From an uncultured Acetatifactor sp. (GTDB lineage: Bacteria > Bacillota > Clostridia > Lachnospirales > Lachnospiraceae), in the NCBI GenBank assembly GCA_910584235.1, contig CAJTZD010000076.1, forward strand, positions 1 through 15,192: DNA of 15,192 nt, written 5' to 3'. The notes under the pieces are model-generated. The model was not told where the DNA came from and did no database searches. It was given only the letters and a program-made list of their open reading frames with translations. The position numbers and the translations under genes were made by a program. The stretch's first letter is position 1. Every line of letters starts with the position of its first letter. Shown one piece after another: positions 1-7,257 of this stretch.

Positions 1-487
1 TGGAATCCGGGGCCCCGTACCGGCCCGTAAAGAGGAGGATTTCCCGCAGGGTGTACAGGCAGAGCTGTCCGGCCGCGTTATCGTTTATGATAAATTCCCG
101 GAAGAGCTGCCGGAAGCAGGAGATGATCTCTTTATGAATGCCGATATGCTGTCTGCGGTTCAGGGTAAGGCCTGCGGACTGCGTGAGGGAGCGGGCTTCG
201 AAGCCGGTGTAATGCACCCAGAGATAGACTGTTTCCCCCTGGCCGGTATAATGATAGTCATGTTCCGGCTCAAAGACAATGACATCGCCCGGCAGCAGGC
301 GGCAGTCTTCCAGAAGCATTTCTCCTTTCAAGACGTATATGTAATAATAATCCCGCCTCACAGCTCTTGTGGAAAAGGAGCGGGTTTTGGACACTGCGCC
401 CACACAGTTCACCTGCAAAGGAACCGAGTCGTTTTTCCGGTTGGCTTCGCTTTCCAGTCTTGTATGAAAATATGTCTGTGTGCGCAT
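1..487 (-). CDS. AraC-type transcriptional regulator, N-terminal cupin part (truncated by window edge)
   Basis: Reading leftward, an ATG at 487-485 opens about 162 codons without a stop up to the window edge, so the C-terminal part is missing. The visible protein (starting MRTQTYFHTR) resembles the N-terminal sugar-sensing cupin domain of AraC-family regulators (PF02311 type). It has the beta-rich pattern YYYIYVLKGE, LLPGDVIVFEPEHDYHY and YLWVHYTGFEA, followed by a helical stretch (IHKEIISCFRQLF). The DNA-binding helix-turn-helix domain would lie beyond base 1 and cannot be seen. A GGGGAGG ribosome binding site lies 8 bases upstream of the start. The gene is divergent from a GH123-like hydrolase gene, the usual arrangement for a local carbohydrate-utilisation regulator, and the inverted-repeat array between them is the natural candidate control region. 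Family assignment is fairly secure; ligand and target are inferred. Confidence 0.8.
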   Translation of the reverse strand, partial: MRTQTYFHTRLESEANRKNDSVPLQVNCVGAVSKTRSFSTRAVRRDYYYIYVLKGEMLLEDCRLLPGDVIVFEPEHDYHYTGQGETVYLWVHYTGFEARSLTQSAGLTLNRRQHIGIHKEIISCFRQLFREFIINDNAAGQLCLYTLREILLFTGRYGAPDS

Positions 488-647
488 GGTATTTTCCTCC
501 CCGAATTCTGCGGTCTGTTGAAAAGTCCATTTTTTTCGTTTGTTTATCCATTGCTGACAGATAGATTCTATTATAGACTCTTGATAATAGAATCTGCCTT
601 TGGATTCTATTATAGACTTTTGATAATAGAATCTGTTTTTAGATTCT

Positions 648-675
648 ATTATAGACCTTATTTCATAAATAGCAA
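648..675 (-). promoter_or_regulatory. Possible leftward promoter for the AraC-type gene
   Basis: On the minus strand a perfect TATAAT (653 down to 648) lies 16 bp from TTGCTA (675 down to 670), which matches four of six bases of the -35 consensus. Each repeat unit carries a minus-strand TATAAT, but only this third one has a plausible -35 box. A transcript starting here would carry repeat units 1 and 2 as stem-loops in a leader of roughly 150 bases. Confidence 0.35.
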
Positions 676-681
676 TAGAAT
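652..681 (+). promoter_or_regulatory. Possible rightward promoter for the GH123-like gene
   Basis: TAGACC (652-657) and TAGAAT (676-681), spaced 18 bp, match the sigma-A -35 and -10 boxes at four and five positions. Both lie inside the third, degenerate repeat unit. The predicted start near 688 leaves a short leader with the ribosome binding site at 699-704. This is a weak prediction made by inspection. Confidence 0.3.
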
Positions 682-698
682 CAGAGAAAACAAGAATC

Positions 699-704
699 AG
701 GAGG
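699..704 (+). promoter_or_regulatory. Ribosome binding site deciding the hydrolase start
   Basis: AGGAGG lies only 1 base before the ATG at 706 but 7 bases before the in-frame ATG at 712. The second ATG is therefore the likelier initiation codon. Confidence 0.75.
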
Positions 705-711
705 AATGGAT

Positions 712-2391
712 ATGGAATTTCAGATTGTGCAGGTATCGTCTTTGGAAAAAATCAGGGCGAATGACAGTTTAAAGCGTGATGAAATACACGAAAAAACGGT
801 CCTGGCCGGGGAGCGCCTTTCTTATCAGATCTGTATGAAAGCAAACGACAGGACGGACGTGGGAGTCGTGGCGGAGTCCGACCTGCCGGGAGATGTGAGA
901 CTATATCTGGTGAGAGACGCTTATATTGATGTACCCGCCAGGGAAGAGGATATGGAGGGGGAGGATTATGTTACCTTAGAGCCCGGCTTTATGCCGGATA
1001 TCCTGGTGCCCATGGAGGAACAGGGAAATCGCATGGCAGTCACACCGCAGACTGCCACTATCTGGGTCAAGGCAGATATCCCCAAAGATGCCCCTGCGGG
1101 AGATTACAGCATAAAAGTAAGAATTCTGCCCGCTCACATGCAGTCGGCCCGGGTTCCCGGGGCGGAAGAAGCTCCCTTTACGGTCTGTGAGACCATGGAC
1201 ATTCATGTGATTCCTGCCGTATTGCCGCCCCAGAGGCTGATCTATACCAGATGGTTCTATGCGGACTGCATTGCGGTACAGCATAGCGTGGAAATCTATT
1301 CCGAGAAGCACTGGGAACTCATTGACAAATACATCGCGGCCGCTGCGGACGTGGGAATCAATATGATTTTGGTGCCCATACATACGCCGCCTCTGGATAC
1401 TGCGGTGGGAATTACCAGACCCTGTGTGCAGCTTGTGGATATCGAGAAAAAGGGGGACAGCTATGAGTTCTCTTTTGATAAATTCAGACGCTTTATAGAT
1501 ATCTGTAAGAAAAACGGAATCCGGTATTTTGAGATGGCCCATATGTTCTCCCAATGGGGGGCAAAGTGCGCACCCAATATCATGGTGACGGAAAACGGCA
1601 GAAAAGATTACATGTTCGGCTGGCATGTGGCCGCGGACTCGGAGGAGTACGTCTCATTCCTGAAGCAGTATATCGCGGCGGTTTCAAAGGAACTGGCGGC
1701 AGAGGGTATCAGTGAGCAGACTTATTTCCATATCTCTGACGAGCCGTCGTTAGAGTCCATGGAAACCTATAAAACAGCTTCCGATATCATGCGTCCACTG
1801 ATCGGGAACAGCAAGACCTTTGACGCATTGTCAAATTATGTTTTTTATGAGAATGGCCTTATAGAGTGTCCTGTTACCAGCGTGGAGCATATTCATGAGT
1901 TCCTGGAGCATGACATCGAGAATCAGTGGGCGTATTACTGCTGCGGCCCTGAGAAAGTGTTCCCCAACAGCTTTTTGGCCATGCCCTCCTACAGAATCCG
2001 GGTTCTGGGCTTTCTGCTGTATAAATACAATATCAAGGGATTTTTACACTGGGGGTTGAATTTCTACAATTGCTGCGTCTCCAAGTATCCGGTGAACCCC
2101 TATGTCACCACCTCCGGGGACAAGGCATTCCCCTCCGGTGACCCTTTTATCCTTTACCCGGGCAGGGACAGCGTCTACGGCTCTATCCGGGGGCAGGTTA
2201 CCTATGAGGCTGTTCAGGACATGGACATCTGCTATGCACTGGAGCAGTATGCGGGCAGGGAGGCTGTGACAGCCATGATCGACCGCGCCGCAGGCTACGA
2301 AATACGATTTGATCACTATCCGAAGAATAAGGAATTCCTGGAGAATCTAAGGGCTGAGATGGTGGAAAAGATAAGGAAATTTGCCGGGTGA
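712..2391 (+). CDS. GH123-like (DUF4091) glycoside hydrolase
   Basis: The protein has 559 residues from the ATG at 712 (561 from the less likely ATG at 706). The C-terminal two thirds resemble the GH123 catalytic domain (PF13320, formerly DUF4091), a TIM-barrel family that includes beta-N-acetylgalactosaminidases. Visible signatures are YTRWFYADCIA near 180, the strand-end motif HISDEPSLE with the adjacent acidic pair D343-E344 (the position expected for the substrate-assisted D-E catalytic pair), WAYYCCGPEKVFPN, GFLHWGLNFY, and GDPFILYPG followed by YEAVQDMDICYALE. The N-terminal 170 residues look like a beta-sandwich. No signal peptide is visible, so the enzyme is probably cytoplasmic and acts on imported oligosaccharides. 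It stands alone between an inverted-repeat control region and a terminator, divergent from an AraC-type regulator. Family call is good; activity on GalNAc glycans is family knowledge, not shown here. Confidence 0.8.
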   Translation: MEFQIVQVSSLEKIRANDSLKRDEIHEKTVLAGERLSYQICMKANDRTDVGVVAESDLPGDVRLYLVRDAYIDVPAREEDMEGEDYVTLEPGFMPDILVPMEEQGNRMAVTPQTATIWVKADIPKDAPAGDYSIKVRILPAHMQSARVPGAEEAPFTVCETMDIHVIPAVLPPQRLIYTRWFYADCIAVQHSVEIYSEKHWELIDKYIAAAADVGINMILVPIHTPPLDTAVGITRPCVQLVDIEKKGDSYEFSFDKFRRFIDICKKNGIRYFEMAHMFSQWGAKCAPNIMVTENGRKDYMFGWHVAADSEEYVSFLKQYIAAVSKELAAEGISEQTYFHISDEPSLESMETYKTASDIMRPLIGNSKTFDALSNYVFYENGLIECPVTSVEHIHEFLEHDIENQWAYYCCGPEKVFPNSFLAMPSYRIRVLGFLLYKYNIKGFLHWGLNFYNCCVSKYPVNPYVTTSGDKAFPSGDPFILYPGRDSVYGSIRGQVTYEAVQDMDICYALEQYAGREAVTAMIDRAAGYEIRFDHYPKNKEFLENLRAEMVEKIRKFAG

Positions 2392-2445
2392 GCTGTGTGG
2401 CGATGGATTTACGGGACAATTTTCAGACGCGCTCTGTGAAAAAAG

Positions 2446-2479
2446 ACTGCGCTGTGGCCGATAGCCATGGCGCAGTTTT
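2446..2479 (+). terminator. Intrinsic terminator after the GH123-like gene
   Basis: A 13-bp stem (ACTGCGCTGTGGC at 2446-2458 with GCCATGGCGCAGT at 2464-2476, including two G-U pairs) encloses a 5-base loop. It is preceded by a run of A and followed by TTTT, with a second T-run at 2484-2491. It ends the rightward hydrolase transcript about 55 bases after the stop codon. Confidence 0.9.
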
Positions 2480-2510
2480 ATGTATTTTTTTCGACGGTAT
2501 TTTCGCCGGC

Positions 2511-2530
2511 AGATTATCTGAGATTATCTG
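2511..2530. repeat. Tandem 10-bp duplication
   Basis: AGATTATCTG occurs twice in direct succession, just downstream of the terminator and about 25 bp upstream of the ftsK promoter. It could be incidental slippage or a small regulatory site; nothing decides between them. Confidence 0.5.
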
Positions 2531-2554
2531 AACTTTTTTCAACTGAAATATTTA

Positions 2555-2583
2555 ATGACAATTCCGGGTAAAGATGATATAAT
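2555..2583 (+). promoter_or_regulatory. Sigma-A promoter with extended -10, upstream of ftsK
   Basis: ATGACA (2555-2560, five of six bases of TTGACA) and a perfect TATAAT (2578-2583) are separated by 17 bp. TG one base upstream of the -10 box (2575-2576) makes an extended -10 element. The predicted start near 2590 gives a leader of about 100 bases before ftsK. The promoter is separated from the preceding gene by the terminator at 2446-2479. Confidence 0.8.
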
Positions 2584-2691
2584 GTTAAGCCGTAAGGGAA
2601 TTCGGGTTTATTATGCCGAATGATCTTTGAATATGACAATATCCGCGGTAGCGGGCATTGCTGCATAGAAAGATGAGAGAGGTTGATAAGG

Positions 2692-5553
2692 ATGGCGGCT
2701 TCCAGTGGAAGAAAAACAGCATCTTCGAATAAAAAAACTACCCAGAGTACGAGAAAGACTTCCGTACAGCGGAAAAAGACGAAAGCCCAGATGGCCCAGG
2801 ACAGCGCTCTGTTTCATGAGATAGGGCTGATTGCCCTGTTTGCTGCCATGGTGTTCTTATTTTGCTGCAATTTCGGTCTGATCGGTCCTATGGGAGACAC
2901 TGTCAGCGGCGTGCTGTTCGGTATCTTCGGCCTGACTGCCTATGCGGTGCCGGTGCTGCTTTTTCTGGCAGTGGCCTTTTATTTTGCAAATGAGGGGAAT
3001 ACCAATGCGGCCAGAAAGCTGGCGGCAGGGGTGGTATTGTTCGTGATGCTGGGAATCGTCTGTGATCTGTTCGGAAAGCAGGCGGGCAGCATGGAGAAAT
3101 ATGACGTGAAGCTGCTGTATGAGAGCTGCAGGGAGCAAAAGGCCGGCGGAGGTGTTCTGGGCGGCAGCATAAGCTTTCTGCTGCAGCAATATCTGGAAAC
3201 CATCGGCACTGTGCTGGTGGTGCTGTTGTGCAGTGTGGTAAGTCTGATTCTTCTCACAGAGAAATCACTGCTTAGCAGCGTGAAAAGGGGAGGCAGCAGG
3301 GTGCGGGAACTGTCCAGAGAGGACGCGGCCAGACGCAGGGAGCAGGCCGGGATTCGCAGGCAGGAGCAGGAGGAGAATGCCCGCAGGCGCAGGGAACAGG
3401 CACAGCTTCGCAGGCAGGAGCAGGAGGAGAACCGGGCCAGAAAGGCAAAGGAGCGCAGGCTGAAAGCAGAGGAGAAAGAGAACGAGAAGATTCTGCGGAT
3501 GGAGCGGAAGGTGTCGGGCGTCATGCTGGACACTGCGCTGCCCAAGCCGGAGGAGAACCTTTCCCGGGATATCCATGAAATCATACTGGAGGAGCCGGAG
3601 GCAGAGACGCCGCTGCAGGAGACATTTACGGCAGAACCCGTGGAGACAGCGGAAAAAGAGCCTGAAGAGCCTGATTTTGATTTCGGAAAGATACCGATCC
3701 GGGGCATTCATCAGGTGACGGTAAATGAGGAGCCGGAAGAGGAATACATACAGGAGGATTCGCTGCCGGAGGATTCCGGGGAGCAGCATGCGCGGCGGGA
3801 GGTTGATTTCCGGAATTATAATGGGACAGCGGAAGCGGAAAAGCAGTCCGATGGGCAGAGCGGCTTCACAGAGCCCGAAGCGGAGCCTTTCGGGGAGCCT
3901 GAAATTGCAGCGGAGCCACAGGCCGGCGCAGGGGAGGTTTCGGAAGCCCCCGATGACATGGGGCCCGTGGGGACTCCGGCAGCAAGACCGTCAGCGGTAC
4001 TGCCCGCAGCCCCGGGAAACGGTTCGGGCGGACAGGCCGGGGCAGGAGCGCACAATGCTCCGGGGCCCGGAAAACAAGCGCCGAAAAAGTATATGCTTCC
4101 GCCTCTGTCTCTGCTGCAGAAAGGGATGGAGGCCACGGGAGATTCCGCCAGAGAACTGCGGGAGACGGCGATGCGTCTGCAGCAGACGCTGGGCACCTTT
4201 GGCGTAAAAGTGACGATTACGGATATAAGCCAGGGGCCCAGTGTAACCAGGTATGAGCTGCAGCCGGAGCAGGGGGTGAAAGTCTCCAAAATCGTGGGCC
4301 TGTCGGACGATATCAAAATGCACTTGGCTGCCACGGATATCAGAATTGAAGCGCCTATTCCCGGAAAGGCTGCCATCGGAATCGAGGTGCCGAATAAGGA
4401 GACCATGTCGGTGGCATTGCGGGATTTGCTGGAGAATAAAGAATTCCGGGATTTCCCCTCGAAGATCGCTTTTGCGGTGGGTAAGGATATCGGAGGGAAG
4501 ACAGTTGTGTCCGATATCGCGAAGATGCCTCATATGCTTATTGCAGGGGCCACGGGTTCCGGTAAATCTGTCTGTATCAATACTCTGATCATCAGCATTC
4601 TGTACAAGGCGCGGCCTGACGAGGTGAAGCTGATTATGGTGGATCCCAAGGTGGTGGAGCTGAGTATTTATAACGGGATTCCCCATCTGCTGATTCCGGT
4701 GGTAACGGATCCGAAGAAAGCTTCCGCCGCTCTCAAATGGGGCGTGGCGGAGATGGAGGACAGATACCGGAAATTTGCGGAATATAATGTAAGAGATCTG
4801 AAAGGATACAATAAAAAAGTGGAGGCAATGCGGGAAAAGGGCGATGAGAGTGCTCCCGCCGTGCTGCCCCAGATCGTTATCATCGTGGACGAGCTGGCGG
4901 ATCTGATGATGGTTTGTCCGGGGGAGGTGGAGGAATCCATCTGCCGTCTGGCGCAGCTTGCAAGAGCCTGCGGCATTCATCTGATTATTGCCACCCAACG
5001 GCCCAGCGTGGATGTGATCACGGGCCTGATCAAGGCGAATATGCCCAGCCGGGTGGCTTTTTCCGTGTCCAGCGGTGTGGACTCCCGAACCATTCTGGAC
5101 ATGGTGGGAGCGGAGAAGCTTTTGGGGAAAGGGGACATGCTTTTTTACCCCCAGGGCTATGCAAAGCCTGCCAGGGTGCAGGGGGCTTTTGTATCGGACC
5201 AGGAGGTCTCCGATGTAGTGGACTTCTGGAAAAATCAGACGTTAGGCAATATTTACGCGGAGGATATCGAGGAGCGGATCGCGAATATGGGAACCTCCGG
5301 CGGAGAAAGCAAGGCTTCCGGGGGGAGCGCTGTGGATGAGCTGTTTGAAAAGGCAGGACATCTTATCATAGATAAGGACAAAGCTTCCATCGGCATGCTG
5401 CAGAGGGCCCTGCAGATTGGCTTCAACAGGGCGGCCCGCATTATGGACCAGCTGTGCCAGTACGGCGTGGTGGGGGAGGAAGAGGGGACAAAGCCCAGAA
5501 AGATATTGATGAGTCCGGAGCAGTTTGAACAGATGCTGGAAGAGATAGTTTAA
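2692..5553 (+). CDS. ftsK: FtsK/SpoIIIE-family DNA translocase
   Basis: This is a septum-anchored, ATP-driven dsDNA pump that moves chromosomes during division or sporulation. The protein has 953 residues from the ATG at 2692; GAGAGG at 2677-2682 lies 9 bases upstream, whereas it abuts an alternative TTG at 2683. A basic N-terminus is followed by about four membrane segments (roughly 44-64, 69-98, 109-127, 171-190). Next comes a long charged linker, first Arg/Glu/Gln-rich with an 18-residue near-repeat around 215-255, then acidic and Pro/Gly-rich up to about 465. The motor domain carries Walker A GATGSGKS at 619-626 and Walker B IVIIVDELADLMM with D733-E734. The gamma DNA-reading domain lies at about 882-953 (DELFEKAGHLIIDKDKAS onward). 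B. subtilis SpoIIIE is shorter (about 790 residues); the linker accounts for the extra length. fhs follows after 16 bases. Confidence 0.96.
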   Translation: MAASSGRKTASSNKKTTQSTRKTSVQRKKTKAQMAQDSALFHEIGLIALFAAMVFLFCCNFGLIGPMGDTVSGVLFGIFGLTAYAVPVLLFLAVAFYFANEGNTNAARKLAAGVVLFVMLGIVCDLFGKQAGSMEKYDVKLLYESCREQKAGGGVLGGSISFLLQQYLETIGTVLVVLLCSVVSLILLTEKSLLSSVKRGGSRVRELSREDAARRREQAGIRRQEQEENARRRREQAQLRRQEQEENRARKAKERRLKAEEKENEKILRMERKVSGVMLDTALPKPEENLSRDIHEIILEEPEAETPLQETFTAEPVETAEKEPEEPDFDFGKIPIRGIHQVTVNEEPEEEYIQEDSLPEDSGEQHARREVDFRNYNGTAEAEKQSDGQSGFTEPEAEPFGEPEIAAEPQAGAGEVSEAPDDMGPVGTPAARPSAVLPAAPGNGSGGQAGAGAHNAPGPGKQAPKKYMLPPLSLLQKGMEATGDSARELRETAMRLQQTLGTFGVKVTITDISQGPSVTRYELQPEQGVKVSKIVGLSDDIKMHLAATDIRIEAPIPGKAAIGIEVPNKETMSVALRDLLENKEFRDFPSKIAFAVGKDIGGKTVVSDIAKMPHMLIAGATGSGKSVCINTLIISILYKARPDEVKLIMVDPKVVELSIYNGIPHLLIPVVTDPKKASAALKWGVAEMEDRYRKFAEYNVRDLKGYNKKVEAMREKGDESAPAVLPQIVIIVDELADLMMVCPGEVEESICRLAQLARACGIHLIIATQRPSVDVITGLIKANMPSRVAFSVSSGVDSRTILDMVGAEKLLGKGDMLFYPQGYAKPARVQGAFVSDQEVSDVVDFWKNQTLGNIYAEDIEERIANMGTSGGESKASGGSAVDELFEKAGHLIIDKDKASIGMLQRALQIGFNRAARIMDQLCQYGVVGEEEGTKPRKILMSPEQFEQMLEEIV
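3334..3432 (+). repeat. 54-bp intragenic direct repeat in the ftsK linker
   Basis: Two near-identical segments start at 3334 and 3388, 54 bp (18 codons) apart. They encode REQAGIRRQEQEEN and REQAQLRRQEQEEN, joined by ARRR. The unit lies in the flexible linker between membrane and motor domains, where in-frame length change is tolerated. Confidence 0.85.
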
Positions 5554-5569
5554 GAAAAGGGAGAGAAGA

Positions 5570-7240
5570 ATGAGGACAGATTTAGAGATCGCACAGGAAG
5601 CGGTGATGGAGCCTATAGGCAGAATCGCACAGAAGCTGGGGATTGGAGAGGATGATCTGGAGCTCTATGGAAAGTATAAGGCTAAGCTTTCGGAAGAATA
5701 TCTGAATGGCCTGCGCCACAAGCCTGACGGAAAGCTGATTCTGGTGACGGCCATCAATCCTACTCCGGCGGGAGAGGGCAAGACTACCACCAGCGTAGGC
5801 CTGGGGCAGGCTTTCGGAAAGTTGGGGAAGAAAGCAGTGGTGGCGCTGCGGGAGCCGTCCCTGGGCCCCTGCTTTGGCATCAAGGGCGGCGCCGCAGGAG
5901 GCGGATATGCCCAGGTGGTGCCTATGGAGGAGCTGAATCTTCATTTTACGGGAGATTTCCATGCAATTACCTCTGCCAATAATCTGCTGGCAGCGCTCTT
6001 GGACAACCATATCCAGCAGGGAAATGAACTGCAGATTGACAGCAGGCAGATTATCTGGAAACGCTGTATGGACATGAATGACAGGGTGCTGCGCAATATC
6101 ATAGTAGGCCTTGGCAGCAAGACGGACGGCTTTGTGAGGGAAGATCACTTTGTCATCACTGTGGCCAGCGAGATTATGGCAATTCTGTGCCTGGCCGAGG
6201 ATATGAAAGATCTGAAAGAGCGGTTGTCCAGGATCATCGTGGCCTATGACTATTCCGGGAAGCCGGTGACAGCGGGAGATCTGCAGGCAGTGGGGGCCAT
6301 GGCGGCGCTTTTACGGGATGCCATGAAGCCGAATCTGATTCAGACTCTGGAGCATACGCCTGTGCTGGTGCACGGAGGACCCTTTGCCAATATCGCTCAT
6401 GGCTGCAACTCCGTAAGAGCTACCAGGGCGGCGCTGAAAATGGCGGATTACTGCATTACGGAGGCAGGATTTGGCGCGGATCTGGGTGCGGAGAAATTCT
6501 TCGATATCAAATGCCGTGTGGCGGGTCTGAAGCCGGACGCGGCAGTACTTGTTGCAACTATCCGCGCTTTGAAGTATAATGGCGGCAGACCTAAAAATGA
6601 TCTGGGGGAAGAGGACCTGGCCGCGCTGGAAAAAGGCATCCGGAATCTGGAGAAGCACATTGAGAATCTCCAGAGATACGGCGTGCCGGTGGTGGTGACT
6701 TTGAATGCTTTCGCAACCGATACGGAGGCGGAGATTGCCTATGTAAGGCGGTTCTGCGAAGAGCGGAAATGCGAATTTGCCTTGTCTCAGGTATGGGCAA
6801 AGGGCGGGGACGGCGGTATTGAACTGGCGGAGAAAGTGCTGGAGGCCCTGGAAACCCAAAAGAGCGATTTTCGTCTGCTCTACGAGGATGAGATGCCTCT
6901 GGAGGAAAAGATAGAGACAGTTGCGAAAGTGATATATGGCGCAGGCAGCGTCAGTTTTTCCCAGGCGGCGAAGAGGCAGCTGAAGAAGCTGACAGAGCTG
7001 GGGTTTGGAAGCCTGCCTGTGTGCATGGCGAAAAATCAGTATTCTCTTTCCGACGACCCAAAGCGTCTGGGACGTCCCAGAGATTTTGAAATGACAGTAA
7101 GGGAGGTATATGTGTCCGCGGGCGCAGGGTTTATTGTGGCCCTGACAGGAGATGTGGTGACTATGCCCGGACTGTCTAAAAAGCCCTCTGCTTTTGGGAT
7201 TGATGTCAATGAAGATGGTGTGATTACCGGGCTGTTTTGA
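5570..7240 (+). CDS. fhs: Formate-tetrahydrofolate ligase
   Basis: The enzyme performs the ATP-dependent ligation of formate to tetrahydrofolate giving 10-formyl-THF, a cytoplasmic step of one-carbon metabolism and of the methyl branch of the Wood-Ljungdahl pathway. At 556 residues it has normal full length. Family hallmarks are the nucleotide-binding loop NPTPAGEGKTTT (P-loop from about P64 to T73), GPCFGIKGGAAGGGYAQVVP, HFTGDFHAITSANNLLAA, EHTPVLVHGGPFANIAHGCN, and the C-terminal GDVVTMPGLSKKPSAF. GGGAG lies a short distance before the ATG. It follows ftsK closely, and its stop codon overlaps the region leading into the next gene, which implies cotranscription. The nearby nfnAB genes fit a role in anaerobic one-carbon and redox metabolism. 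Confidence 0.98.
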   Translation: MRTDLEIAQEAVMEPIGRIAQKLGIGEDDLELYGKYKAKLSEEYLNGLRHKPDGKLILVTAINPTPAGEGKTTTSVGLGQAFGKLGKKAVVALREPSLGPCFGIKGGAAGGGYAQVVPMEELNLHFTGDFHAITSANNLLAALLDNHIQQGNELQIDSRQIIWKRCMDMNDRVLRNIIVGLGSKTDGFVREDHFVITVASEIMAILCLAEDMKDLKERLSRIIVAYDYSGKPVTAGDLQAVGAMAALLRDAMKPNLIQTLEHTPVLVHGGPFANIAHGCNSVRATRAALKMADYCITEAGFGADLGAEKFFDIKCRVAGLKPDAAVLVATIRALKYNGGRPKNDLGEEDLAALEKGIRNLEKHIENLQRYGVPVVVTLNAFATDTEAEIAYVRRFCEERKCEFALSQVWAKGGDGGIELAEKVLEALETQKSDFRLLYEDEMPLEEKIETVAKVIYGAGSVSFSQAAKRQLKKLTELGFGSLPVCMAKNQYSLSDDPKRLGRPRDFEMTVREVYVSAGAGFIVALTGDVVTMPGLSKKPSAFGIDVNEDGVITGLF

Positions 7241-7243
7241 ATC

Positions 7244-7248
7244 GAGGT
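7244..7248 (+). promoter_or_regulatory. Ribosome binding site deciding the start after fhs
   Basis: GAGGT lies 9 bases before the ATG at 7258 and downstream of the alternative TTG at 7237, which overlaps the fhs stop. This supports initiation at 7258, so that the product begins MKCPNCGYEM with the zinc ribbon at its very N-terminus. Confidence 0.65.
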
Positions 7249-7257
7249 AAACTGGAT

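Larger units (their letters stand above)
563..683. repeat. Inverted-repeat array, 39-bp period, in a divergent intergenic region
   Basis: Three copies of GATTCTATTATAGAC start at 564, 603 and 642, exactly 39 bp apart. In the first two units each left arm is followed by its reverse complement: AGATTCTATTAT (563-574) pairs with ATAATAGAATCT (584-595), and GATTCTATTAT (603-613) pairs with ATAATAGAATC (623-633). Both have a 9-base spacer, so arm centres are about 21 bp or two helical turns apart. The third unit has a left arm at 642-652 but only a degenerate, displaced right arm (CAATAGAATC, 673-682). The array fills most of the space between the AraC-type gene and the hydrolase gene. It could be a multi-site operator, or transcribed hairpins in the leader of the leftward gene. 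The repeats are seen directly; their function is inferred. Confidence 0.85.

Noticed and set aside
564..683. Regularly spaced repeats resembling a CRISPR array
   Set aside because: Only three units. The intervals between arms are themselves the partner arms and nearly identical, not unique spacers, and no cas genes are present.
134..772. Rightward ORF of 212 codons
   Set aside because: It runs antisense to the AraC-type gene and then through the repeat array (giving repeated FYYRLLIIES), and overlaps the start of the hydrolase gene. It has no ribosome binding site.
976..1626. Leftward ORF inside the hydrolase gene
   Set aside because: A shadow of a well-supported coding sequence. The translation has no family features.
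3816..4998. Long leftward ORFs within ftsK
   Set aside because: Antisense shadows of a GC-rich coding region. The ftsK frame is continuous with all motor motifs.
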